In this document: positions 1 through 10,431 of the stretch, in pieces
Layout: each line of letters opens with the position of its first letter
Position numbering within the stretch: the stretch's first letter is position 1
Assembly: GCF_014851395.1 (NCBI RefSeq)
Contig: NW_024040707.1
Span: forward strand, 4,090,349-4,154,348
Length of the DNA stretch: 64,000 nt
Origin: Micropterus salmoides
Lineage: Eukaryota > Chordata > Actinopteri > Centrarchiformes > Centrarchidae
Direction of reading: 5' to 3'
Translations under genes and position numbers: made by a program
Notes under the pieces: generated by a model
The model's database searches: none
What the model saw: the letters and a program-made list of their open reading frames with translations, nothing else
Told to the model about the DNA's origin: nothing

Positions 1-625
1 AGGGCAGGTTTTATAGCAACACAATTCCTCCAATGTTCCAAGGCCAGTGGAGGTCTTAGAATATTGTTCCTCAGCACAACATTTATGGACACATTAGAAA
101 CAGTTAAGTAACGAGCAATCTTAGGATCAAGTGCAGCTACAGTATTTCACCTCCACCACTCTGAGCACTAACCTGATTCTGTCTCACTTGATGCCTGTGA
201 AGACACAGAACTGATCTGCAGTATGTAAATCATCTCGGATTTGCCTCTATTTGGAACTTTCAATTTGAATTAAAAATACAGTGTCTGTTAGTTTTATTGA
301 TCAAGATGTGTTTTGTTCACTTCACTTTTGTTCAAAACATTCAATTTCATAAATTTTGGAAACATAATGTTGGGCTGTAAGAGCCCTTGTAGGACCGTTT
401 TTATTTAATGTTTAAGTTATTTTAAGTTTAGGTATTATAACAGGAAGATAAAATAAAAATAGAACTACATGAAAATGAAGTGAACACTAAAAGTAATTAC
501 GAACAGATGAAAACTTGTTTCTGTAAGAATGAGAGCCGTGCTTTGTTGTGATGATCAGATGAGTTCCACTTGCAGCAGTAGCAGGTAGCAGGGTCTCGTT
601 GAGAAGGAAACCCAGCGTTTATATA
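1..625 (-). pseudogene. Broken C-type lectin copy (A0), cut by the window edge
   Basis: Minus-strand remnant of the lectin family. Positions 1-19 match the 5' part of exon 4, but the normal acceptor has been deleted. Exon 3 (173-194, 22 nt) keeps both splice sites and codes A-S-S-E-T-E-S. Exon 2, with the start codon and signal peptide, is missing: intron 2 sequence runs straight into intron 1-like sequence near 360-430. Exon 1 (about 542-595) and its TATA box survive, but the exon 1 donor has changed from GT to GC. Without exon 2 it cannot make a secreted lectin. Exons 4-7 would lie left of the window, so their state is unknown. Confidence 0.85.
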
Positions 626-960
626 CCTTCTCTGGGTGCAACTCACACACCTGCAACATGTCTTTCTACGATCACATGATATTGTTTGACTATTGTAGTA
701 AAACACAAGTAATCTATTATGTACATAGCCCTATAACTATCACCTACAGCATGTACTTCAGAAATTCAGCAGGGGTCTGTGGAGTGATGCTACCCTGTGG
801 GTGTTTGCAGTTTATGTTAAACCTCACATTCCAGTCCAGTCTACTAACAGTTACAAACAAGGACTATATGGAAATTAAGCAAACATCATTGAATGGCATT
901 GTTTTGGACTCTTAAAACCCTCATTATCAAATCAGATTCATTTTTAAAAAACTAATAAAA
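618..960 (-). promoter_or_regulatory. TATA box and upstream block of copy A0
   Basis: A TATATAAA box (reverse strand, 618-625) lies about 25-30 bp before the inferred start of noncoding exon 1. The next ~330 bp match the sequence upstream of gene A (about 4190-4540, opposite strand), of copy E (19020-19370) and of gene B (24040-24400). The block is the family's shared 5' flank and probably its promoter region; no individual factor site was identified. Confidence 0.6.
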
Positions 961-1024
961 AAGCTTATCATATATACATATACATTATAATTGAGTCAAC
1001 CACTCTTGGGTTATTATGAATACT

Positions 1025-1049
1025 TATATATATATATATATATATATAT
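1025..1049. repeat. (TA)n microsatellite
   Basis: An uninterrupted run of about 12 TA units. Confidence 0.95.
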
Positions 1050-1089
1050 GAATAATTATTTAGCTTTACTTTAACATCTTGGTTGTACA

Positions 1090-1395
1090 ATTAGTGCCAA
1101 ATTGATTTTTATGTCTATGGAAGCCAGCCTGCATGGCAACCGACTTTTAATCGTTCTTCCTTTACAACAATGACTTCAATTTTATCTTTGTTTAATTGAA
1201 GAAAATTCTGTCACATCTAACTGTTGATTTGTTCAATACAGTTACTCAGCATTTGTATGGGATCACAGTCACCTAGTGATATGGTTATGTAAATCTGTGT
1301 GTCATCTGCATAGTTATGATAACATATTTTATTGTTTTTCGTCATCTGAACCAGTGGAAGCATGTAGATGTTAAACAGAAGGGTTTAAGCTTTGC
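1090..1395 (-). mobile_element. LINE reverse-transcriptase fragment, minus strand
   Basis: On the minus strand this reads a Y-A-D-D reverse-transcriptase core followed by residues typical of fish non-LTR elements. The same sequence appears in the opposite direction at about 2160-2330, so the two LINE pieces form an inverted pair. No open frame remains. Confidence 0.65.
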
Positions 1396-1419
1396 CTCGT
1401 CAGAGCAATCACTAACAAT

Positions 1420-2860
1420 CTTAAATTTGTAATAAGTCTTAAAATGAAACTTTGTTAGACCAAGATAACAGCATAGCTGTTCTTATCGAGTCTACCCTCC
1501 CACCTTCAGTTTTATGAGCCAAGCTAGAGTGCATAAGAAAGGAGGTGGAGTTGCCATTTTGTTTAATGACTCCCTCCAATGCAAGAAGATGTTTTGAAGA
1601 TGTGGCTCTTCAGTTGAATTTCTCTTCTCAAGCTACATTCCTAAGTCCTAAATAAAATAAATAAATCAAGCTACTCTTAAAAAAGAGTAATCTAGACAAG
1701 TCACTTATGAGCAATTATAGGCCCATATCAAATCACCCATTTTTACGTTAAATCATTAAAAAGCTGTTTTGATGTCTTCCAGTCATGATTTCGACCACAC
1801 CACAGCACTGAGACGGCTCTTGTTAAGGTCTTCGCTATCATTCATTTAAACATTGACAGTGGGAGAATTTAGTACTTAGAACTTAGTATTATTGGATTTC
1901 AGTGCTGCTTTCGACTCGGTTGACCATAACATATATTTCTAGACAGACTGGAAAACGAGTGAAAAAGAGTGGGATTTTCTGGCACAGTACCAAACTGGTT
2001 TAAATCCTACTTAAAGGACAGGGACTACTTTGTGTCCTTTGTGTTTGGTAATCACACATCTGAGCTAACAAAAATGACCTGTGGAATTCCCCAAGGCTCC
2101 GTCTTCTGTTTAACAGCTACATGCTTCTACTGGCTCAGATTATGATTAACAACAAAATATGTAATTAACATAATCATGCAGATGAGACACACATTTACAT
2201 AACCATATCACCAGGTGACTATGATCCCATACAAGTGCTGAGTATCTGCATTGAACAAAAACAATTGGATGTGCCAGGATTTTCTTCAGTTAACCAAAAA
2301 TAAAAACAAAGTCATTGTTTTTGGTGCCAAGGAAGACTGATTAAAAGTCACCGCTCGGCTTTAATCAGTAATGTTAAAAACCTCAAACCAAGCCAGAAAT
2401 ACTGATGTAGTCATGGACTCAGACTTGAATTTTAGCAGCCACCTTAAGACAATTAGTCACCCTACTGTCAAGAATATATTAAGAATTAAAGGACTTATGG
2501 CTCAGCAGGACCTGGAAAAACTTGTTCATTCATTTATCTTCAATCGACTCAACTACTATATAGGTGTCTTTACAGGTCTCCCTAAAAAAATTTAGTTTCA
2601 ATTATTTTAAATCAAGACTGAAGACTTTTCTTTTTACAACTGCCTTTAATAAATCAAATTTAAGACTGTACATTAATACCTTAATTAATAACACTTTAGC
2701 TTTTACTGTCCTGTTTTATCCTGTTTTAATTTTCTATTTAATTTTTAAAAATTGTATTTCAAAGTCTATTTTATATTTACCTGTTGCTTTTATGTTTTAT
2801 GTAAAGCACTTTGAACTACCTTGTTGTTTAAAACTTCTAAATAAATAAACTTGCTTTGCT
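1420..2860 (+). mobile_element. Degenerate LINE (L2/Rex1-like), RT part and 3' tail
   Basis: Broken frames show L-L-D-F-S-A-A-F-D-S-V-D-H (about 1888-1926), a G-I-P-Q-G-S motif (about 2083-2105), and the C-terminal region that starts near 2371 with D-S-D-L-N-F-S-S-H. The 3' end carries the usual tail with T-A-A-A-T-A-A-A-C before a TTGCTTTGC-like repeat. Many stops and frameshifts make it inactive. A closely related piece lies at 21690-22192. L2 versus Rex1 was not separated by eye. Confidence 0.75.
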
Positions 2861-2861
2861 T

Positions 2862-3345
2862 GGCCTAGTCAGGCTGCAGTTTGCTTTTCGCCACTTGTTT
2901 TACATTAGCTGCATGTGTGTCCTGCACATCTGAATGGCCAAGTGGTTTGACCACAAAAATAGTTGCCCTGCAGGTTGGCTTCTGTAGACATACTGTATAT
3001 GAACATCTGTGGCACTGAGGCACTGCCAAGATGTTACAGTTAAAGTTAAATAAATTCATCATTACAAAAGCACTGGAGAGGTTTACTAAAGTATAATAGC
3101 AATCTTGGAGCCCTAGAGATTAGCTTTTTTATTAGGTTTTTAAAAAATGTATCTGCTTTCAAATCATCTGAGTTTGGGAAAACATGTTGGGTTTATGAGG
3201 TTAGTTACAATGATTTGATGATGAGAGTCCGAAACAATGCCATTCAATGATGTGTGCTTGATCCAGATAGTTCTTGTTAGTAGATTGCACTGGACTGTGA
3301 GGTTTAACATAAACTGCAAACACCCACAGGGAAGCATTGAATTTC
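2862..3345 (+). repeat. Diverged extra copy of the lectin upstream flank
   Basis: About 480 bp that align in the same direction with 3990-4400, the distal 5' flank of gene A, including the stretch around a GATTTGATGATGAGAGTCCG word. The two copies are about 1.1 kb apart and are separated by LINE sequence. No gene is seen here. Confidence 0.65.
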
Positions 3346-3990
3346 TAAATTTCTAAAGCACTAAATGGTTTAGGGCCAAAATATATTGCTGATCTTCTGC
3401 AACATTATTAACCATCCAGACCTCTCTGGTCACCTGGAACAGCAGCTTTTAGTTTTCATGCTCCATATATCTGGAACAAACTGCAGGTTGGCTGAAAGTG
3501 TCAATTCTTTTAAATCAAGACTGAAGACTTTACTTTTTACCACTGCCTTTAATAAATTTAAGGCTGTAGATTAATAACTTAATCAATACTAAACTTTAGC
3601 TTTTACTCTCCTGTTATATCCTGCTTCTATTTTAAATTTACCTGCTGCTTTTATGTTTGGAGTTTACATGTTCTCCCCGTGTCAGCGTGGGTTCTCTCCG
3701 GGTGCTCCTGCTTCCTCCCACCATCCAAAGACATGCAGGCTAGGTTAATTGGTGTCTCTAAATTGCCCTTAGGTGTGAATGTGAATGTGAGTGGTTGTCT
3801 GTCTATGTGTGGCCCTGCGATGGACTGGCGACCTGTCCAGGCTGTACCCCACCTTTCGTCCAATGTCAGCTGGGATTGGCTCCAGCCCCCCGCGACCCTG
3901 TACCCAGGATAAGCAGTTGAGGATGGATGGATGGATGGACTTTGAATTGCCTTGTTGTTTAAAAGTGCTATATAAATAAACTTGCCTTGC
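3346..3990 (+). mobile_element. LINE 3' fragment with a nested RTE-type LINE tail
   Basis: The outer piece (3346-3650 and 3941-3990) is the C-terminal RT region and tail of the same LINE group as 1420-2860. It is interrupted within the tail by about 290 bp (3655-3940) of a very common fish LINE 3' end that finishes in GGAT/GATG tandem repeats, as described for Rex3/Expander-type elements. The same nested arrangement is present at 23170-23840, so the insertion predates that duplication. Assignment to RTE is from the GATG tail only. Confidence 0.65.
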
Positions 3991-4189
3991 TTTGCCTAGT
4001 CAGGCTGCAGTTTGCTTTTTGCCAATTGTTGTATATGAACATCAGTGTGCCACTGATTGTACAAACAAAATGTTACAGTTAAAGTTAAATAATGTCATCA
4101 TCATTATAAAGCACCGAAGAGAGGTTTACTAAAGTAGAATGTATAGCAATCTTGGAGCCCTAGAGATTAGATTAAAATAGATTTCAAAT

Positions 4190-4630
4190 CATCTGAGTTT
4201 GGGAAAACATGGTGGGTTTATGAGGTTAGTTACAATGATTTGATGATGAGAGTCCGAGAAAATGCCATTCAATGATGTGTGCTTAATTTCCAGATAGTCC
4301 TTGTTTGTAACTCTTAGTAGATTGCACTGGACTGTGAGGTTTAGCAAACATAAATCGCAAATACCCACAGGGTAGCATCACTCCACAGACCCCTGTTTGA
4401 ATTTCTGAAGTACATGCTGTAGGTGATAGCTATAGGGCTATGTACATAACAGATTACACATGTTTTTTTCCTACAATAGTCAAATAATATCATGTGATCA
4501 TAGAAAAACATGTTGCAGGTGTGTTAGTCGAAGCGCCCAGAGAAGGTATATAAACTCTGGGTTTCCCTCTCAACTACACCCTGCTACCTGCTACTGCTGC
4601 AAGTGGAACTCATCTGATCATCACAACAAG
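4190..4630 (+). promoter_or_regulatory. Promoter and noncoding exon 1 of lectin gene A
   Basis: TATATAAA at 4547-4554 lies about 25-30 bp before an inferred transcript start near 4578. Exon 1 is noncoding and ends at 4630 with a canonical AAG/GTACGA donor. The block from about 4190 to the TATA box is shared with copies A0, E and gene B. Exon 1 holds a CTGCTACCTGCTACTGC stretch also found in the distant gene G. Confidence 0.7.
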
Positions 4631-4898
4631 GTACGACTCTTATCTATAGAAACGAGTTTTCATCTGTTCATTATTACTTTTAGTGTTCACTTCCAGGGAA
4701 AACCCCTTTTCATTTAGTTCTTAATACCTTGTTTCTGTAAAACTTACTACTTTTGTTATTTTATCTTCCTATATCACCAAATAGCATTGCTGTAATAAGA
4801 AGTTTTGAAATTGTCATTTTTATGTTGTAATTCACATTAAAATAATGCATATACTTATCTACAGTGTATTACTTCATTAACATATTGCCTTAACACAG

Positions 4899-6576
4899 AT
4901 GGCATCAGCTCTTCATTTCATTGCGGTCCTCTGTTTGACCAGTGGACTGTGTATTGGAGCCAATGTAAGTAATAAATTAATTTAATTAAACACTTTAAAT
5001 AACCAACATAAAACTGGTCTTGCAAGAGTGCTTACCATCCAACAATATAATTTTAACATTCATAAAATGTAACATTTTAAGAATATTTGCAATAAAAAGG
5101 AAGTGAACAAAACACATTTTGATAAATAAAACTCAACGTCCTGTCACCTGTATTTTTGAATTCAAATCTAAAGTTGCAAATAGAAGCAAAGTTAAAATTA
5201 AGGTCAATACTGAATATTTCTGTATCTTCACAGGCATCAAGTGAAACAAAATCAGGTTAGTGTTTCTCAGAGTGGTGGAGGTGAAATGCTGTTTCAGCAC
5301 TTGATCCTAAGATTTCTTCTTACTTACCTTTTTCTAATGTGTCCATAAATGTTGTGCTGAGGATCAATATTCTCAGACCTCCACTGGCTTTGGACCACCA
5401 GAGGCTTTTTGCATGATTGTCCTACTAATCATCTACAATTGTGTTATAGATTATTGCTATAAAACCTGCCCTGACGGTTGGACTGTGTTTGGCCAACAAT
5501 GTTACATGTTCCACAACAGTGAACAGCAGTGGGCTGATGCAGAGGTACGTTTTCAGTTATAACTGCTACACTGTAAAAGTCCTCATGTGGAGGTTTTTGA
5601 ATTTACACAAGATCCATTGTTCTGTTGTCCACTGTGTTGATACACACAGTTCAAGCATGTTCATGTAGGGAGATGTTAGTAGATGAAAGGAATTCTTGAT
5701 CCATCACTGTTTGTAATGTTCTTTCTTTCTTTCTTTCTGTCACTTTTGTTTCTCACTTTGTCTCTTTCTTCAGCGTTTGTGCACGTCTCTCGGTGGGAAT
5801 CTGGCTTCCCTTCAAACCGCAGACGAGTACAAGTTCATCAGAAAGATGATTCATAAAGTGACTGGTGTAGATAAAGACGCTTGGGTTGGAGGCTACGATG
5901 CAGCAAAGGTGAGCCTTTTAACAAAAAACAGGATCTGATTTAGCTGTCCCCTGTGTGCCTGATATTGAAAATATTCTGTTTGTAATCTACCTTTTTGTAA
6001 TCTGACCAGTGTGATGTGGACTATTTTTAACAGGACATAATTTTAACTAACCCTTCAAAAAAACGCCAGCTAAAACATGATTGAAAAAAAAAATCCAACC
6101 AAATGTATAAACTCTCTTAAATACCTTTTTTTTTTTTTTTTCCCAGGAGGGTGTGTGGCTGTGGAGTGATGGTTCCAAGTACGCCTTCAAAGGCTGGGCT
6201 GCAGGGGAACCCAACAACGCTGGTGGAAGAGAGAACTGTATGGAGATTAACTTTGCAGGTACAACTTAATTATCTGATAGAAACCTTATATTGTTGGCCT
6301 TTCCCTTTATTTTTGGATGTTTACTTTCTTACTCTGTTTTTCAGTATGTGCTTTCATTTGCAACTGTGAATCATGTTATAACACAGGTTTTTGAGGGTGC
6401 TAAATGAAGAGGGTCTTACTTGCTTAACTGAGAAAATGAAACCAGTGTCTTTGCATCTGAGGCCTCTAATGTGCAATTATTGTTTCTTTAAAAAAAATCT
6501 GTCTTCAGGAAAAGATTATGTCAACGATGCCAACTGTGATATCAACAAATCCATTGTTTGTGCCATGCGCCTGTGA
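4899..6576 (+). CDS. Secreted C-type lectin A (ladderlectin/nattectin-like), EPN type
   Basis: Coding exons 4899-4964, 5234-5255, 5450-5544, 5774-5908, 6147-6258 and 6509-6576, all with GT/AG introns, joining to 498 nt (165 residues). The ATG follows its acceptor directly. Residues 1-20 form a hydrophobic signal peptide. One long-form C-type lectin domain runs from about residue 36 to 161, with paired cysteines expected at 36/47, 64/161 and 137/153. The W-V-G-G motif is at 98-101. Predicted Ca2+ site 2 ligands are E127 and N129 of the EPN triad, E135, N149 and D150, which in this family points to mannose-type sugar binding. An additional Cys32 could link chains. A polyadenylation signal is at 6665-6670. 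The likely role is a secreted pattern-recognition lectin. Type II fish antifreeze proteins share this fold, but nothing here shows ice binding. Confidence 0.93.
6126..6141. repeat. Poly-T tract at the intron 5 acceptor of gene A
   Basis: Sixteen T residues just before the CCCAG acceptor of exon 6. They act as an unusually long polypyrimidine tract and are absent from genes B, C and D. Confidence 0.8.
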
Positions 6577-6670
6577 AGATCTACGCCAGGTGCTGACACA
6601 TCCCCACTGATGATGTCACATCCCCACTGATGATGTCACAGTTCTGATTTATTTCAGTTGAATCAATAAA

Positions 6671-7631
6671 CAAATATATCATGTTCAGCTATCTGTCTCA
6701 CCTCTTTATTTTGCCATCTCATGCACCACCGAAGCTCCCCTCACTCTACTCTTAAAATTTGATATCAGAATGATCCATATTTAGAGCATGTACTCAGAGA
6801 AGCAACACAAGACAATGACACTGTGACAGAACAACTTCAAAGTAAAATTGGGAGTCAATAAGTCAACTCATTTTATGAAATGTTTTTTATGAAAACTTTG
6901 ATTAAAAACTTACACTACAACAGAGAACATTTATAATAGTAAACTGTTTTTTTCTTTCTTTGCACACAAGTAGATGAGTCATAGTAATCCTATCAGTTTC
7001 CGTTTGAGCACTTAAGCGTGAATGTTTGTGAATGGGTGAATGTGATGTGGTGTAAAAGCGCTTTGAGTAGTCGGAAGACTAGAAAGGTGCTATACAAATA
7101 GACCATTTACCATATATATATATTTTAGTCATGGATAGTGATGTTACTGTCTGAATGAGCACTTAAGAGATATAATAATTACAGAGTTAATAATAATAAT
7201 TATTCAGTTTTATCCGAACCAAAATTACAGGTGTGAAACCTCCGTTGGACCACGGTCCGGACCAAACAGACGAAATTTGATCCGACGAAAAAGGTAGACT
7301 CAGTCCAGATAAAAGTGAAGCATGGTTCAGTTCGTTTCTAGTGTGAAAGCATTTTTTGGATGGTCCGGACTTTCAGACTATTTACAGGGTTTACATTACC
7401 GTTCCCGTGTAAACTGGCAATAAACTGAAATAAAGGACACAATCATGAATCTCCAGTGACAGCTCATATTTTGAAACAGACAGCCTCTATTGAAGCATTT
7501 CTTTCTCTTTTGAAACCGAGGTGCAGAAGGATTGCTTGCAGTAATCTCCTCCGCCGATGAAGATGTAATGTTCGCACAACAAGAACATTTGGCAAATTTG
7601 AACTAGCCTCAAGTACAGTTGATGCTGCAGG
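6671..7631. other. Shared 3' spacer of gene A, left part
   Basis: No gene seen. The sequence just past the polyadenylation site is shared, in either orientation, with the 3' flanks of gene B (26520 on), C (34870 on), D (below 36950), C' (below 31620) and copy F (below 10440). From about 7195 it matches the DNA element described at 35702-36590. Confidence 0.6.
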
Positions 7632-9771
7632 TATCACATCCAAGATGGCACTGTGTGTAGCTGCCTCGGTGGTGCGCTTTGTTTTGTTTGTTTTTGTGTG
7701 TTAATTCAGTTTTCAGCTGTGATTCCTGGTGCTCTTTCACCAGAGAAGAGCTCAGAACATCAGTGGATTTATTTCCCACTTTTCTTACATCATCAGTGGA
7801 ATTATTGGACATTTTGGTGAAGAGCTCTCTCGCTGTTGTTCAGGCAGTGACGTGCCACAGGTGTCAAGCTTCCAACTGTAAAGAGCGGACCGCGACACAG
7901 AACTCTCCAGCAAAACAAAAAGTGGAGGTGTTTGTTTTTATATTAACAATGGCTGGTGTACCGACATGACAGTGATTCAGCAGCACTATTCTCCCAACGT
8001 GGAATATTTTTATCATTAACTGTAAACCATTTCACCAACCAGTTTGCTTCATTTACTCTGGTCAGTGTTTCCATTCCGCAGACAAACCCAGACTCCCTTG
8101 TTATTGTTCTCGGGGACTTGAAAGGAAACCTCTGCCAAGAACTCCTCAAATACAGACAGTTTATAAAGTATCCAACCAGAGAGGGGAATGCTTTGGATTA
8201 TTGCTACACCACAGTTAGCAGTGCCTATCACGCCATCACACGCACTCCAGTGGGACACTCTGATCACGTCATGATCTACCCAATTCCTCCATACAAGCAA
8301 AAATTAAAGCTCTGTAAACCTGTAGTGAGGACATCAAGGAAGTGGACCAGTGAAACTGTAGAGGGTCTTCAGGCGTGTTTGGACTGCACTGACTGGGATG
8401 TTTTCAGGACTGCTACCAACAATCTGGATGAGTTTACAGAGGCTGTGACGTCCTACATCAGCTTCTGTGAGGACAGCTGCATTCCAACATGGACCAGGAT
8501 GAGTTATACAAATGACAAACCCTGGTTCACAGCTAAACCCAGACAGCTAAGGTTGGAAAATGAGGAAGCATTTAGGAGAGAAGCTAAATGACTACTCAGA
8601 GAGGATAAAAGGCCAGTTCTCTGCAAAAAACGAAACTTCTGTCAAGAAGGGGTTCAGACAGATCACTAACTATAAACCCAAAGCCCTCCACTTTGTTGGA
8701 GTTGGCCAACTCAACCCCTCTCCTCCTCTCTCCATCTCTTCTCCCTGTACACCAACAGCTGCACCTCCAGTCACCAGTCTGTCAATCTCTTGAAGTTTGT
8801 GGATGATACCACCCTCACTGGGCTCATCTCTGGTGGGTATGAGTCCGCCTACAGGTGGGAGATCAACCATCTGGTGCCCTGGTGCAGCCAGAACAGTCTG
8901 GAGCTCAACTCTCTGAAGACAGTGGAGATGGTGGTGGATATTAGAAAGAGCACAGCCCCACCCTCCCCCATCATCCTTCCTGGGCACCATCATCTCCCAG
9001 GACCTCAAGTGGGAGCTGGAAATCCCCTCCCTCACCAAAAAAGGCCCAGCAGAGGATGTACCTCCTGCGGCAGCTGAAGAAGTTCAGCCTGCCAAAGACA
9101 ATGAGGGTGCACTTCTACACCACCATCATTGAGTCCATCCTCACCACCTCTGGTACACTGCTGCCACTGCCAGGGACAAAGGCAGATTGCAGCTGACCCC
9201 TCCCACCCTGGACACAAACTGTTTCAGACTCTCCCCTCTGGCAAGAAGCTGTGGCCACTCAGGACCTAAACCTCTCGCCACAAAAATAGCTTCTTCCCGT
9301 CTGCAGCTAGCCTCAACAACAAGACTCGGGTCCCCCACTGATACTCCACCCTTGCAAACAATACAAATGTCTCTGTACATGTAAATATTATTTCATTTTA
9401 TATCATACACACACCTGGTATATTGCACATATTTGTTGTTAATTGTTAATCTTTGTTGTTCTATATTGTCAATTTATATATTTATGTACACAATAATCTC
9501 TTCCACTCCAATACGTCTTCACAACACAAACCCGGAATAATGCACATGTAAATATCTGCCATGTTGTTCTTTCTGTGCAAATAGTTGTATCATCTTTCTC
9601 TGTTCTTTTTATTATTCTTATATAACTTGCATTATCCATTCCATATTTATATATTACTAGATTTATTTATGTCAGCTGTATGTTTGTCTACCTGTAGCAC
9701 CTTATCACCAAAGCAAATTCCTCATGTGATTAAAAAATTACTTGGCAATAAAGCTCCTGATTCTGAGGTAG
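7632..9771 (+). mobile_element. LINE insertion (L2/CR1-group), internally deleted
   Basis: A 2.1-kb LINE. The 5' end starts with a CCAAGATGGCACTGTG-type leader. An open stretch (about 8050-8588) is the C-terminal part of an AP-type endonuclease, with the G-H-S-D-H motif near residue 98 of the frame that opens at 7956. The frame then breaks and resumes in the late RT core with F-V-D-D-T-T (about 8795-8815). The 3' end is the common fish tail ending in CAATAAAGCTCCTGATTCTG. Both ends abut sequence that is continuous in the empty spacer at 36290-36305, so the insertion limits are fairly exact. The main RT region is missing, so it is dead. Confidence 0.8.
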
Positions 9772-10431
9772 TAGCCTCATGACATAATAACAATATAGAG
9801 GCAACAATACGCATCAATCTGTTCCTCCCTAATTCATTCTTGTTAAAGCTACCCGTGGAACTGTTTTCAAACCAGTGTCAAGTATAGTGAGATGCAGCCC
9901 ACATAGATGATGACAGGACGCAAGTCTGTCCCGTAGAGGTCTTTAGTGCGCTTTAGTGTGCATAATTGCAGTATAAAACCAAACCTAACCGAATGTAATA
10001 AAATGTATCAAAACATGAACTTTGGTTAGGACCTTGGTGCAGACTTTCAGGTGTGAAAGCCCCTTAAATGGTCAAAGGGAAACTGACAGGTTTACTATGA
10101 TTACTATACGTTGCACTTGTATGCAAACCAAAGAGTTTACCATTGAAATCTGTTCTCTACTATTGTGGGGTTTTTTTAATCAAAGTATTAATAAAAAACT
10201 TTTCATAAAGTGAGTTGACTTTTTGACTCCCAATTTTACTTTGAAGTTGTTCTGGCACAGTGTCATTGTCTTGTTTTGCTTCTCTGTATCTATTTGGGTG
10301 AAACTAGTTGAGTACATGCTTTAAATATGGGGATCATTTTGATAAAAAAAAATTGAAGAGTAGAGAGAGGGGAGCTTTGGTGGTGCATGAGATAGCAAAA
10401 TAAAGAGGTGAGACAGATAGCTGAACATGAT
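9772..10431. other. Shared 3' spacer, right part
   Basis: No gene. The sequence continues the spacer interrupted by the LINE and matches 36300-36940 and 31190-31620. It includes the right end of the DNA element near 10050-10070 (GTGTGAAAGCCCCTT) and the 3' flank of copy F. Confidence 0.6.

Larger units (their letters stand above)
3346..4898 (+). repeat. Segmental duplicate of 23170-24739
   Basis: The whole 5' flank of gene A, LINE pieces included, is almost base-for-base the same as the 5' flank of gene B. Clear differences are a 45-bp segment present near 23261-23305 and absent here, and fewer GGAT units at the B copy. The duplication that made A and B is therefore recent compared with the rest of the array. 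Confidence 0.85.

Noticed and set aside
4899..6576. Calling the lectins type II antifreeze proteins
   Set aside because: They share the fold and gene plan, but the features visible here are a complete sugar and Ca2+ site. No evidence of an ice-binding surface can be read, so the wider lectin name is safer.
7956..8591. The 211-codon open frame as a host gene
   Set aside because: It holds the G-H-S-D-H endonuclease motif of LINEs and is followed by RT and a LINE tail.
8670..9038. Minus-strand 122-codon frame
   Set aside because: Antisense to the LINE reverse transcriptase; no recognisable domain.
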